Shown here one piece after another: positions 44,507-53,803 of a stretch of DNA of 64,000 nucleotides (position 1 is the first letter of the stretch; every line of letters begins with the position of its first letter). A model generated the notes under the pieces. That model saw only the letters and a program-made list of their open reading frames with translations. It made no database searches and was not told the DNA's origin. This DNA comes from CAZYVD01 sp964651045 (GTDB lineage: Bacteria > Zhuqueibacterota > QNDG01 > DSAB01): positions 4,332-68,331 of the forward strand of contig CAZYVD010000009.1 in the NCBI GenBank assembly GCA_964651045.1, given 5' to 3'. Both the position numbers and the translations under genes were made by a program.

Positions 44507-46300
44507 ATGAAAATAAGATATCCTATTTTAATAGCTTCATGCCTATGTTTTGTTCCATGTTTTGCACAGAAGATCTACAATTTAGAACCTGTAGTAGTAA
44601 CATCATCAAGGATAGGAAGCCATCTATGTATGGGAATCAGAGAAGTGATCATATTGGAAAGGGAAGATGTATCACTTCTACCTGCCCAATCGATATGTGA
44701 ATTGTTGAAATATATTTCTTCTGTTGATCTAAAGAGAAGGGGAATTGGAGGCATTCAATCAGATTTTGCTATAAGGGGAAGCACATTTGAGCAGGTTTTA
44801 ATTCTCATAGATGGTGTAAGAATTAATGATCCCCAGACAGGGCATCACAATTCAGATATACCCCTCGATGTTTCCGACATAGAAAGGATAGAGATAGTTC
44901 CCGGACATTGCAGCTCCATATATGGTTCAGAGGGATTTGGTGGAGTCATAAACATTATTACAAGAGTGCCGAGAAAGAGTTCTTCTTCGTTATCAATAAC
45001 AACAGGAAGCTTTGGTACATATTCAGGTCTAATATCAAACTCATTTTGTTCTGGTAATATTAGAAGCCGTTTGACTGTAAAGAGAGAGGCCTCATCCGGA
45101 TACAGGCCCGACTCTGACTACGATCTATTTAACTCCTCGTTTCATTCCAACATCTCTCTAAAAAGGGGCATGATTGATTTTTTTCTAGGATGGATAGAGA
45201 AGGATTTTGGAGCGAACGGATTTTATGCAAACTTTCCATCAAGAGAGAATACTTCAAGTTTCAACACTGCCATAGGATTAGTTCATCAGTTAAGCAATCC
45301 TGTTGTAATTAAATACAGGTTATTTAATAGGATACATAGGGATAAATTTGTCCTTGATTACAATCGCCCTGAGTGGTATAAAAATAGACACAGGACCAGT
45401 GTTAGTGGCTGTGAGCTTCAGGCAAATATCGATTTAAAGAGTCAGAGGCAGATTGCAGTCGGATTGGATTTGTTAGAAGAGTCGATAGTAAGTTCGAATT
45501 TGGGGGAGAGGAAAAGATACAGGATGGGCTATTATTTAGAAATCCTTTATCCAGTGAGGAAAAATCTCGTAATCGATTTGAGTACAAGATGCGATCAGCA
45601 GAGCAGATGGGGAATCGAGTTCAGTCCATCCATAAGCCTTGAATATAGAATGGGATCAAAGATTTCGTGGCACACATCTGTTGGCAGAGTATTCAGGGCT
45701 CCGACATTTACAGAGATGTACTACACTTCTCCTGCAAACATTGGAGATCCAGATCTAAAACCTGAATGGGGATGGTCAGCAGAAACAGGATTAAATTTGG
45801 ATGGGGAATATAACAGTCACAAAATCAATCTCTTCATCAGAGACGAATATGATCTGATCGACTGGGTTACCGATCAAATTGGCAAGCCGTGGAAGGTAAT
45901 GAACATTGGAAGAGTGTGGTGTGCAGGGGTATCTGTCGGCGGAAGGTGCAGAATCAACAGTCACTTGAGATTAAATTATGGATACACATTTATTGAAAAG
46001 CGGAATTTAAAGAAGAGTCGATATATTTCTAAATATGGATTCAATGTTTTGAGACACAACCTATCCCTGATAGCATTAATAAAATGGTCGAGAATAATAA
46101 ATCAGAGTTTGATCTTACAAATTAAGAATAGAGACTCTGATAATTCTTATGTTATTCTGGACTCAAAATTTTCATTCACACTGAGGAATTTTAAAACATT
46201 TATTGAATTCTCAAACATATTGAATGTTTTTTATGAAGAGATACCCGGAGTTCCAATGCCAGGAAGAGCACTCATGGCAGGAATTGGATTAAATATATAG
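44507..46300 (+). CDS. TonB-dependent outer-membrane receptor (BtuB-like)
   Basis: 597 aa. Signal peptide (about 1-20), a TonB-box-like LEPVVVTSSR, plug domain (about 35-160: ICELLKYISSVDLKRRGIGGIQSDFAIRGSTFEQVLILIDGVRINDPQTGHHNSDIPL...IYGSEGFGGVINIIT), then a beta-barrel with the RVFRAPTFTEMYY...NPDLKPEW-type motif (IGDPDLKPEWGWSAETG). It resembles cobalamin or iron-chelate receptors; the ligand cannot be told. It begins 13 nt after the methylesterase gene and ends 13 nt before transketolase. Confidence 0.88.
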   Translation: MKIRYPILIASCLCFVPCFAQKIYNLEPVVVTSSRIGSHLCMGIREVIILEREDVSLLPAQSICELLKYISSVDLKRRGIGGIQSDFAIRGSTFEQVLILIDGVRINDPQTGHHNSDIPLDVSDIERIEIVPGHCSSIYGSEGFGGVINIITRVPRKSSSSLSITTGSFGTYSGLISNSFCSGNIRSRLTVKREASSGYRPDSDYDLFNSSFHSNISLKRGMIDFFLGWIEKDFGANGFYANFPSRENTSSFNTAIGLVHQLSNPVVIKYRLFNRIHRDKFVLDYNRPEWYKNRHRTSVSGCELQANIDLKSQRQIAVGLDLLEESIVSSNLGERKRYRMGYYLEILYPVRKNLVIDLSTRCDQQSRWGIEFSPSISLEYRMGSKISWHTSVGRVFRAPTFTEMYYTSPANIGDPDLKPEWGWSAETGLNLDGEYNSHKINLFIRDEYDLIDWVTDQIGKPWKVMNIGRVWCAGVSVGGRCRINSHLRLNYGYTFIEKRNLKKSRYISKYGFNVLRHNLSLIALIKWSRIINQSLILQIKNRDSDNSYVILDSKFSFTLRNFKTFIEFSNILNVFYEEIPGVPMPGRALMAGIGLNI

Positions 46301-46313
46301 AGGAGGATTTAGT

Positions 46314-48332
46314 TTGTATCGTGATTCAAAAAATTCAGATCTGGGTAATCTTACGGCAAATACTATAAGAATGCTTGCTGTAGATGCCATACAGAGGGCA
46401 AACTCTGGACATCCAGGTGTTGTTATGGGAATGGCTGACTGTGCATATGTTCTGTGGACTAGGTTTCTTAAATTCAACCCTGAAGATCCACAATGGCACA
46501 ACAGAGATAGATTTGTGCTTTCAGCCGGTCATGGATCGATGCTTCTCTATGCGCTTCTTCACCTTTCTGAATATGATGTTTCCATTGATGATATTAAACA
46601 GTTTCGCCAGTGGAAGAGTAGAACTCCAGGGCACCCCGAATATGGATGTGTGCCGGGTGTTGAAACAACAACGGGTCCACTTGGTCAGGGTTTTGCAAAT
46701 GGAGTAGGCATGGCTCTGGCTGCAAAGATAATTGGATCGAAATTTAATACTGAGGATTTTAATATAATAGATCACTACATATATGGTATTGTAAGCGACG
46801 GTGATTTAATGGAGGGCATATCAGCAGAGGCTGCCTCTATTGCTGGACATCTTGGATTGGGAAACATCATCTATATATATGATGACAACTCGGTCACGAT
46901 TGAAGGAAGTACGAGTATTACCTTTTCAGAGAATGTCAAAGATAGATTCGACTCATATGGATGGCACACGGTACGGATCGATGGCCACTGCCATGAAGAA
47001 ATTGAGAGTGCAATATCACAGGCAATAGAGGAGAGACAAAGACCGACCCTGATTCTGGCAAGGACTCACCTAGGTTTTGGGAGTCCAAATAAACAGGATG
47101 ATCCATCATGTCACGGCGCTCCACTTGGTGAGGAAGAGGTAGCTCTGACCAAAAAAAATATAGGCTGGCCTCTTGACAGAGAATTTTTTGTACCAAATGA
47201 GGTTAGAAGATTGTTTAAAGAGAGGGTCAGTGAACTGAAAGGGGTTTATAAAGAATGGAAAGAGCGATTCGATAAATGGAAAAAACAAAACCCTGATCTT
47301 TTTTCTGTATGGCAAAAAATGATAAATAAAGATATTCCCGAAAGGATTGACGATCTGTTTTTACAATCTGTTAAAGATCAGCCTGCAGCAACAAGAGTCA
47401 CAAGTGGAGAGATTCTTCAAAAGGCTGCTGAGGTGGTACCATCTCTTTATGGAGGATCTGCTGATCTTGCACCTTCGAATAAGTCGTACATCAAGAATGG
47501 AGGTTCGATCTGTTCAAATGATTTCACAGGCAGAAATATTCACTTTGGTATAAGAGAGCATGGGATGGCGGGAGTGTTGAATGGCATGGCACTGTATGGT
47601 GGTATCATTCCATACGGCGCAACGTTTTTAGTATTTTCAGATTATATGCGTCCATCTATAAGGCTTGCTGCAATGATGGGGCTTCAGGTAATATACATAT
47701 TTTCACATGACAGTATATTTGTTGGAGAGGATGGTCCAACTCATCAGCCGGTCGAGCAGATAGCATCATTAAGGGTTATACCAAACTTGACTCTCATTAG
47801 ACCTGCAGATGGGGTAGAGACGGCTGCTGCATGGTCGATGGCCCTGAATAACAGGAAGGGCCCAACAGCACTGTGTTTAACACGGCAGAAGGTTATGCCT
47901 CTAAAAAGACCAGAGGGTTTTAAAATAGAGAATGTAAATAGAGGCGGATATATAATAAAACATGAAGATGGTGAGCCAGATTTGATACTAATTGCAAGCG
48001 GCTCAGAGGTATCGATTTGTATTGAGGCAGCAGAAATTTTAAATGGTTCGAAGATGAGAGTAAGAGTCGTCTCTATGCCGAGTCTGGACATATTTAAAAA
48101 TGAATCAGAATCCTACAGGAAATCTGTCATACCTGAGGATGATATACCTGTTGTAATCGTAGAGGCTGGAGTATTGGCAGGATGGGAAGATATAGTCAGA
48201 AAACCATTGCTATTTATTGGTTTAAAAGATTTTGGCAGTTCTGCTCCTTATAATGTTCTTGCTGAGAAGTTTGGTTTTACTGGAAGAGCAGTCGCAGAGA
48301 TGGTCTCATGCTGGATTAAGGATACTGCCTAA
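46314..48332 (+). CDS. tkt: Transketolase
   Basis: Thiamine-diphosphate enzyme of the non-oxidative pentose-phosphate pathway; it makes the erythrose-4-phosphate used by the DAHP synthase nearby. 672 aa, full length and single chain. Motifs: NSGHPGVVMGMADCAYVLW, LSAGHGSMLLYALLHL, TTGPLGQGFANGVGMA, the ThDP-binding GDLMEGISAEAASIAGHLGLGNIIYIYDDN, and VGEDGPTHQPVEQIASLR. Start is TTG 46314 after AGGAGGA. Confidence 0.95.
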   Translation: MYRDSKNSDLGNLTANTIRMLAVDAIQRANSGHPGVVMGMADCAYVLWTRFLKFNPEDPQWHNRDRFVLSAGHGSMLLYALLHLSEYDVSIDDIKQFRQWKSRTPGHPEYGCVPGVETTTGPLGQGFANGVGMALAAKIIGSKFNTEDFNIIDHYIYGIVSDGDLMEGISAEAASIAGHLGLGNIIYIYDDNSVTIEGSTSITFSENVKDRFDSYGWHTVRIDGHCHEEIESAISQAIEERQRPTLILARTHLGFGSPNKQDDPSCHGAPLGEEEVALTKKNIGWPLDREFFVPNEVRRLFKERVSELKGVYKEWKERFDKWKKQNPDLFSVWQKMINKDIPERIDDLFLQSVKDQPAATRVTSGEILQKAAEVVPSLYGGSADLAPSNKSYIKNGGSICSNDFTGRNIHFGIREHGMAGVLNGMALYGGIIPYGATFLVFSDYMRPSIRLAAMMGLQVIYIFSHDSIFVGEDGPTHQPVEQIASLRVIPNLTLIRPADGVETAAAWSMALNNRKGPTALCLTRQKVMPLKRPEGFKIENVNRGGYIIKHEDGEPDLILIASGSEVSICIEAAEILNGSKMRVRVVSMPSLDIFKNESESYRKSVIPEDDIPVVIVEAGVLAGWEDIVRKPLLFIGLKDFGSSAPYNVLAEKFGFTGRAVAEMVSCWIKDTA

Positions 48333-48445
48333 TAAAATAGGAAATTTTAAATGATTTTACTTCTGATATTCACATCTTTTTTTAGTTACATCTGTTATTA
48401 AGTTTAGATCGACTTGAAGATATTGCAAAGTTTTAAATTTTTTTC

Positions 48446-48474
48446 TTGATTCTTTTAAATTTATTAATTATAAT
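48446..48474 (+). promoter_or_regulatory. Sigma-70 promoter for second HU gene
   Basis: TTGATT, 17 nt, TATAAT. Predicted start near 48481, giving a 77-nt leader before ATG 48558. Confidence 0.7.
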
Positions 48475-48557
48475 CATATAAATATAAAATGATATTGTAA
48501 AATCAGGCAGTTATTTAAGGGCATACAACAAATTAATTGAGAATCCAGGAGGGAAAA

Positions 48558-48872
48558 ATGAGCCAGGTCCCAACAATTACCAAAAAGGATGTTGCAAAGC
48601 GTACTGCAAAGATAGTAAACGAAAAGATTCGCAGTACAGAGAAGATTGTTGACGGTGTGTTTACTGCATTACGCCAGTTTATGGCCGAAGCAAATCCTGA
48701 GGTTCGTATAGAGATCAGAGATTTTGGAGTATTTGAAGTCAAAAAGACAAAACCAAAACCAAAGGCAAGAAATCCGCGTACAGGGGAAATAGTCTATGTT
48801 CCTGCAAGAAGGAAGACACATTTTAAACCGGGTAAGGCATTAAAAGATGTTTTAAAAAAACCACTGGAATAA
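48558..48872 (+). CDS. HU/IHF-family DNA-binding protein, copy 2
   Basis: 104 aa from ATG 48558, with AGGAGGG just ahead; an in-frame TTG at 48537 is not needed. Close paralogue of the protein at 4220: the first ten residues and helix 2 differ, while the arm and C-terminus (KTKPKPKARNP, VPARRKTHFK, LKKPLE) match almost exactly. It is monocistronic with its own strong promoter, unlike copy 1, which sits in an operon. The pair could form homo- or heterodimers. Confidence 0.93.
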   Translation: MSQVPTITKKDVAKRTAKIVNEKIRSTEKIVDGVFTALRQFMAEANPEVRIEIRDFGVFEVKKTKPKPKARNPRTGEIVYVPARRKTHFKPGKALKDVLKKPLE

Positions 48873-48923
48873 ATAGATTTGGTAAAATTTCTCTCTTGAA
48901 TTTGAACTATTATCTGATTCAAA

Positions 48924-50114
48924 CTACTTTTTTAATTCGAGAAAATCATATAATTTGCCATCAATATCATAGCACATTATTTGTACAACATTATCAAAGA
49001 TGTTTACAAGGCAGTAGTGCCAGTTTCGCAAGATTTTTGCAGTAAACCAGCTTCTTGTTGGTGCAAACTCTTCGAGTTCAGCGCCACCACCTCCTGCTTG
49101 GATATAGATAACACCATCTTTTAAATCTACCTTGCCTTCTTTGATCGGCCAGGTTCTCTCATATGTATGGATGTGGCCATACCAGACAATATCAACATCA
49201 TGCCTCTCATATAGTGAAGCAAGTTTGCGTACAGAGGTGTCACCGAGTGTTGAGTAAGTAGTTTTTGTGTTTCCATAATCATTTGAATCGGATGAGAACA
49301 GGGGATGATGATGTGCAACAAACTTCCACTTTGCCTTTGAATCCGAAAGAGCATGTTCAAGCCAGATGTACTGTTTTGAGCCTTTTTTAAAATCGATATT
49401 TGTATCGACTATAAAAAATTCTGCATTCCCATAGCAGAAGGAGTAATAGTTTTCAGGGTCTGGATATGAGACATAATCATAGTACCAGTGCGAATTTCTC
49501 TCATGATTTCCAATTGCCACATATGTTGGTATGTAGTGCATAAAGCATGAGGCAGGATCAAGATATTCGTTTATCCACTGGCTCTTTATGTTTCCGTTTG
49601 AAACAACATCCCCTAGATGCAGAACAAAGTTTGGGCGTTCTGAATAGAGGAGTTCAGAAATCCTTTTAAATCGCAAGGGATAGGTTCTCGAGTCACCAAT
49701 AACAATAAAAGAGAATGGAGATCTCTCTTTAACAGAAGTCTGAAAAGTATAGCAGTCGCTTGCAGCGCAGTCTCCACTGCTGTCTGAAGAGATTACCCTG
49801 TAGTGGTAGTTGGTTTGAGGTTTAAGAGCTGTCAACACAATCTCATGGATGGTTTTCATGGTCGCTGACCTAAATGAATTGTTAAGTGGATCCTGCTCGC
49901 CATATTCCACTACTGAAGATGCAGGAAGATTTGTTTCCCACATAATAGTAATTGAAGTTTGTGTAACATGCTGAAGGTATGGCCCTGCAACAATTTTCAG
50001 AAATGGATCTTGATGAGCTCTATTTTGTGCAGCAGATTGATTGTTAATAGTCAAAAACAGGATCGATATTGCCATAAGACGGATGGAAAGATTATACAAT
50101 ATTTGCTTTTTCAT
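48924..50114 (-). CDS. Exported purple-acid-phosphatase-like metallophosphoesterase
   Basis: 396 aa. Signal peptide (about 1-29, cleavage after SAA), an N-terminal fibronectin III-like domain (about 40-125: VAGPYLQHVTQTSITIMWETNLPASSVVEYG ... NYHYRVIS), then the phosphoesterase core with VIGDSRTY, LHLGDVVSNG, AIGNHERNS, VAHHHPLFSS and WYGHIHTYERTWP. Arrangement and the GHxHxYER motif match purple acid phosphatases. Convergent with the HU gene. Confidence 0.87.
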   Translation of the reverse strand: MKKQILYNLSIRLMAISILFLTINNQSAAQNRAHQDPFLKIVAGPYLQHVTQTSITIMWETNLPASSVVEYGEQDPLNNSFRSATMKTIHEIVLTALKPQTNYHYRVISSDSSGDCAASDCYTFQTSVKERSPFSFIVIGDSRTYPLRFKRISELLYSERPNFVLHLGDVVSNGNIKSQWINEYLDPASCFMHYIPTYVAIGNHERNSHWYYDYVSYPDPENYYSFCYGNAEFFIVDTNIDFKKGSKQYIWLEHALSDSKAKWKFVAHHHPLFSSDSNDYGNTKTTYSTLGDTSVRKLASLYERHDVDIVWYGHIHTYERTWPIKEGKVDLKDGVIYIQAGGGGAELEEFAPTRSWFTAKILRNWHYCLVNIFDNVVQIMCYDIDGKLYDFLELKK

Positions 50115-50140
50115 AATCTATGTCCTTTATTATTGATAGA

Positions 50141-50168
50141 ATAAAAATGCCCCTTAAGAGATGGGGCA
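50141..50168 (-). terminator. Rho-independent terminator after tRNA-Phe
   Basis: Minus strand TGCCCC, 9-nt loop, GGGGCA, then TTTTTATT. It lies 12 nt past the tRNA 3' end. Confidence 0.85.
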
Positions 50169-50180
50169 GAGTAGCTTTTG

Positions 50181-50253
<73 letters not shown>

Positions 50254-50270
50254 ACTGGTAATTGGAAATA

Positions 50271-50299
50271 AATATAATAACTTTTATTTATAGTGTCAA
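50271..50299 (-). promoter_or_regulatory. Sigma-70 promoter of tRNA-Phe
   Basis: Minus strand TTGACA, 17 nt, TATATT, predicting a start near 50264, 11 nt before the mature 5' end. Confidence 0.82.
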
Positions 50300-50442
50300 G
50301 AAGAAAATAGTCAATTTTTTTAGATCAGACATTAAAAAATTGAGATATACCTTTGAAAAAAATTAATATAAATTAATTTGAAATTATAGTTTTTATTTAT
50401 TACATTCCAGATCATTAATTTATTATGGAGAGGAGGAACAAA

Positions 50443-53400
50443 ATGAAGAGATTGATTTTTTTAATGTTAGCATTACTAATCTTGCCCTGTATTGTTATGG
50501 CAGGAATCGACTCAAAGATTTTTGAGGGACTGAATGTAAGGTGCATAGGGCCTGCAAATATGAGCGGCAGGATTGGTGCGATCGATGCAGTACAATCCGA
50601 TCCTAATATCATATATGTTGGCGCTGCAACAGGCGGAGTATGGAAATCTACCGATGGTGGCGTGACATGGAAGCCTATATTTGATGAACAGCCAGTTGCA
50701 TCGATAGGGGCGATTGCTATTAATCAGTCCAATCCAAACATTGTATGGGTTGGAACAGGAGAAGGTGCGGTCAGGAATAGTGCAGGTGTAGGCAGGGGTG
50801 TTTATCTTACTATAGATGGAGGAAAATCGTGGTCGCTTTTAGGTCTGGAGAAGACTGAGAGGATTTGTAAGATAATTCTCGATCCATATAATCCAAATGT
50901 AGCATATGTGGGTGCAATGGGTACTGCATGGGGTGAGAATCCAGAAAGAGGAGTATACAAGACCACAGATATGGGTAAGACATGGGAAAAGATTTTATAC
51001 GTAGATGAGAAGACAGGCGTTGCCGATATGGCAATGGATCCATCAAATCCGAATAAGATTATTGTGGCAATGTGGCAGTACAGGAGATGGCCGTGGTTTT
51101 TCAAATCTGGAGGCCCGGGAAGCGGTCTCTATCTGACTACAAACGGCGGAAAAGAGTGGAAAAAGCTTACTACAAAAGAGGGCATGCCAGAGGGGGAATT
51201 GGGAAGAATTGGTATTGCCTTTTCAACCAATATGCCAAACATAGTATATGCACTTGTGGAGGCAAAAAAGAATGTACTTCTCAGATCAACCAATGGAGGC
51301 TATAACTGGTATGTTGTAAATAAAAAATCCGAGGTTAGCAATCGTCCATTCTATTACCAGAGAATATGGGTCAATCCAGTAAATGAAAATATACTCTACA
51401 TGCTGCATTCCAGAATGATGGTAAGCGAGGATGGTGGGAAGAGTTTCAGAGGTTTAGCTGCTTTTGATCAGGCACATTCAGATTTTCATGCGATGTGGAT
51501 TCATCCGAATGGTGAGATGTTGATCGTGGGAAACGATGGCGGAGTCGTAATAAGCTACGATAGAGGGGAGAGCTGGAGGTTTGCAGAGAATCTTCCTCTC
51601 GGACAGTTTTATCATATAAGTTACGATATGCAGATACCATACAATGTTTATGGCGGACTGCAGGACAATGGATCATGGCGAGGACCTGCCTATCAGTTAA
51701 AGGAAAGAGCAATATATAGTTATCACTGGATAAATGTTGGTGGCGGTGACGGATTCGATACAGAACCTGATCCAGAGAATCCAAATTGTGGGTATGGGAT
51801 GTCACAGGGAGGCAATCTATACTATTTCGATATCTCCACAGGTATGTCGCGATACATTGTACCAACCGAATCCGATGTTAAACATAGATATAACTGGAAT
51901 GCCGGATTTGCAATAGATCCATTTCATCCGGCAACTATCTATCTCGGAAGCCAGTTTGTACACAAGAGTACTGACAAGGGACAGACCTGGGAAATAATCA
52001 GCCCGGATCTTACAACAAACGATACAACAAAACAGAAGCAGGCAGAGAGTGGAGGATTGACCTTAGACGTGACAAATGCAGAAAATCATTGTACAATAAT
52101 GTGCATAGCTCCAAGTCCTTTGAAAGAGGGTGTAATATGGGTAGGCACAGATGATGGAAATGTACAGCTGACCACAGATGGCGGAAAGAGCTGGAAACTT
52201 GTTTCAAAGAAACTTACAACGGGCGGCAGGGGAAAGGTTCCTCCTGCTACATGGGTGTCACATGTCGAGGCATCGAGATTTGATCCGGCAACAGCATACG
52301 TGACATTTGATGACCATCGCCGTTCAAACTGGACACCCTATGTATATGTCACACACGACTATGGAAAAAGCTGGAAGAGTCTGGTAACTCCGCAGATTGA
52401 TGGTTTTGCACATGTAATCAAAGAAGATGTTGTTGACAGAAATCTTCTCTTTCTCGGCACTGAATTTGGTCTATATGTTAGTCTGAATGGAGGAAGGGAC
52501 TGGTTGAAATGGAGTCATGATATACCAACGGTAGCAGTAAGAGACATTGCTGTTCATCCGAGAGAAAACGATCTGATCATAGGAACACACGGCCGTTCTA
52601 TCTACATTGTTGATGATATTTCACCGCTTAGAGAGATCAGTGAGGAGATTGTTCAGAAGAAGCTTTATCTCTTTAAACCACCCGAGGCAATAGAATTTAT
52701 AAGAGGGAGAATGAGCTCATACATGAGTCCTGGAGATACTCCTTTTAGAGGAAGAAACAAACAGATGGGTGCATGTATCACCTACTATCTTACTCCAAGC
52801 AAGAAGAAGGCTCAAAAGAAGAGTGAAGGTGAAACACAGATGATGGAGAGAATGATGCAGATGGGCGCAGGCACGCGATTTGCCGGAATGACGATGATGA
52901 ATAGAAGGTCGCAGCGTGTATCGATCGATATTTTAGACAGCGATGGCAAGGTTATTTACCACATGAATGGAACAGAGAAAAAGGGAATCAATCGTGTATA
53001 CTGGAGCTTCAGGGAAGAGGTTCGTGACGAGACCAAAGAAAAAGAGAAGAAAGAATCGGCTCGGCAGAGCGCTTCTTCTGCTCGATCATTTAGATCAAGA
53101 GGTATGAGTACAATCACTGCACTACCCGGCCAGTACACTGTGAGGATAAAATATGAGGGTGAAGAAGCAACTCAACCACTTACAGTAAAGAGCGACCCAA
53201 GGCTTAAGATCGATTTTGCAGTTCTTAAGAAAAATTATGAAATGGGTAAGCGCGCAATAAAACTCTCTCAGAGAATGAGCTCTGCTTCAAAAAGGATCGA
53301 TGAGACCAAGAAGGCCATTAAAACACTTATCGAATTTATTAAGTCTCAGCATTCTCCAGAAAACAAAAAGTTGCTCGCAGCAGCTAAGAAAATCGATAAG

Positions 53401-53694
53401 AAGCTGAAAGAGTTTTCGGAGAAGTTGAGTCCAACACCGCCGAAACAGGGAATCGCAGACAGATCTGCAGGACTGAGAAGTCAAACTTCGCGGGCAGTGA
53501 TGATGATAACCCGAGCCGGTATATATCCAATAACTCAGGCCATGTTGGTTAAATACGAGAAGGTAAAGAAAAAAGTTGACGATTTTATGAAAGAGTTGAA
53601 CCAATTCTATGCTACCGATGTTGAGAATTTTAATAAGAGTCTCAAGGAGTCGGATTTCTCTTTTCTTAAAACCTACAAGCCGTTGCAGCCATAG
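50443..53694 (+). CDS. Exported BNR/Asp-box beta-propeller protein (VPS10/sortilin-like)
   Basis: 1083 aa from ATG 50443, directly behind GGAGAGGAGG; an upstream ATG at 50425 is part of that leader. Signal peptide LIFLMLALLILPCIVMAG. Residues about 30-740 hold at least eleven Asp-box repeats of the S-x-D-x-G-x-x-W kind (STDGGVTW, TIDGGKSW, TTDMGKTW, STDKGQTW, TTDGGKSW, THDYGKSW and others), as in sialidase-like and sortilin-type propellers. A beta-domain (about 790-930) and a helical C-terminus follow. Such proteins are often labelled glycosyl hydrolase, but no catalytic residues can be assigned here. Confidence 0.86.
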   Translation: MKRLIFLMLALLILPCIVMAGIDSKIFEGLNVRCIGPANMSGRIGAIDAVQSDPNIIYVGAATGGVWKSTDGGVTWKPIFDEQPVASIGAIAINQSNPNIVWVGTGEGAVRNSAGVGRGVYLTIDGGKSWSLLGLEKTERICKIILDPYNPNVAYVGAMGTAWGENPERGVYKTTDMGKTWEKILYVDEKTGVADMAMDPSNPNKIIVAMWQYRRWPWFFKSGGPGSGLYLTTNGGKEWKKLTTKEGMPEGELGRIGIAFSTNMPNIVYALVEAKKNVLLRSTNGGYNWYVVNKKSEVSNRPFYYQRIWVNPVNENILYMLHSRMMVSEDGGKSFRGLAAFDQAHSDFHAMWIHPNGEMLIVGNDGGVVISYDRGESWRFAENLPLGQFYHISYDMQIPYNVYGGLQDNGSWRGPAYQLKERAIYSYHWINVGGGDGFDTEPDPENPNCGYGMSQGGNLYYFDISTGMSRYIVPTESDVKHRYNWNAGFAIDPFHPATIYLGSQFVHKSTDKGQTWEIISPDLTTNDTTKQKQAESGGLTLDVTNAENHCTIMCIAPSPLKEGVIWVGTDDGNVQLTTDGGKSWKLVSKKLTTGGRGKVPPATWVSHVEASRFDPATAYVTFDDHRRSNWTPYVYVTHDYGKSWKSLVTPQIDGFAHVIKEDVVDRNLLFLGTEFGLYVSLNGGRDWLKWSHDIPTVAVRDIAVHPRENDLIIGTHGRSIYIVDDISPLREISEEIVQKKLYLFKPPEAIEFIRGRMSSYMSPGDTPFRGRNKQMGACITYYLTPSKKKAQKKSEGETQMMERMMQMGAGTRFAGMTMMNRRSQRVSIDILDSDGKVIYHMNGTEKKGINRVYWSFREEVRDETKEKEKKESARQSASSARSFRSRGMSTITALPGQYTVRIKYEGEEATQPLTVKSDPRLKIDFAVLKKNYEMGKRAIKLSQRMSSASKRIDETKKAIKTLIEFIKSQHSPENKKLLAAAKKIDKKLKEFSEKLSPTPPKQGIADRSAGLRSQTSRAVMMITRAGIYPITQAMLVKYEKVKKKVDDFMKELNQFYATDVENFNKSLKESDFSFLKTYKPLQP

Positions 53695-53745
53695 AGACCG
53701 ATCAGAAAAGTACAGATCAATACAGGCTCAGGATTAAAATGTAGA

Positions 53746-53784
53746 GAAGCCTCCTGAAAGTCGAAATTTTAGGGGGCTTCTTTA
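53746..53784 (+). terminator. Rho-independent terminator after BNR protein
   Basis: GAAGCCTCCT, 15-nt loop, AGGGGGCTTC (one G-T pair), then TTT. It lies 52 nt after the stop codon. Confidence 0.75.
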
Positions 53785-53803
53785 AATTAAGAATTTTGAT
53801 AAA

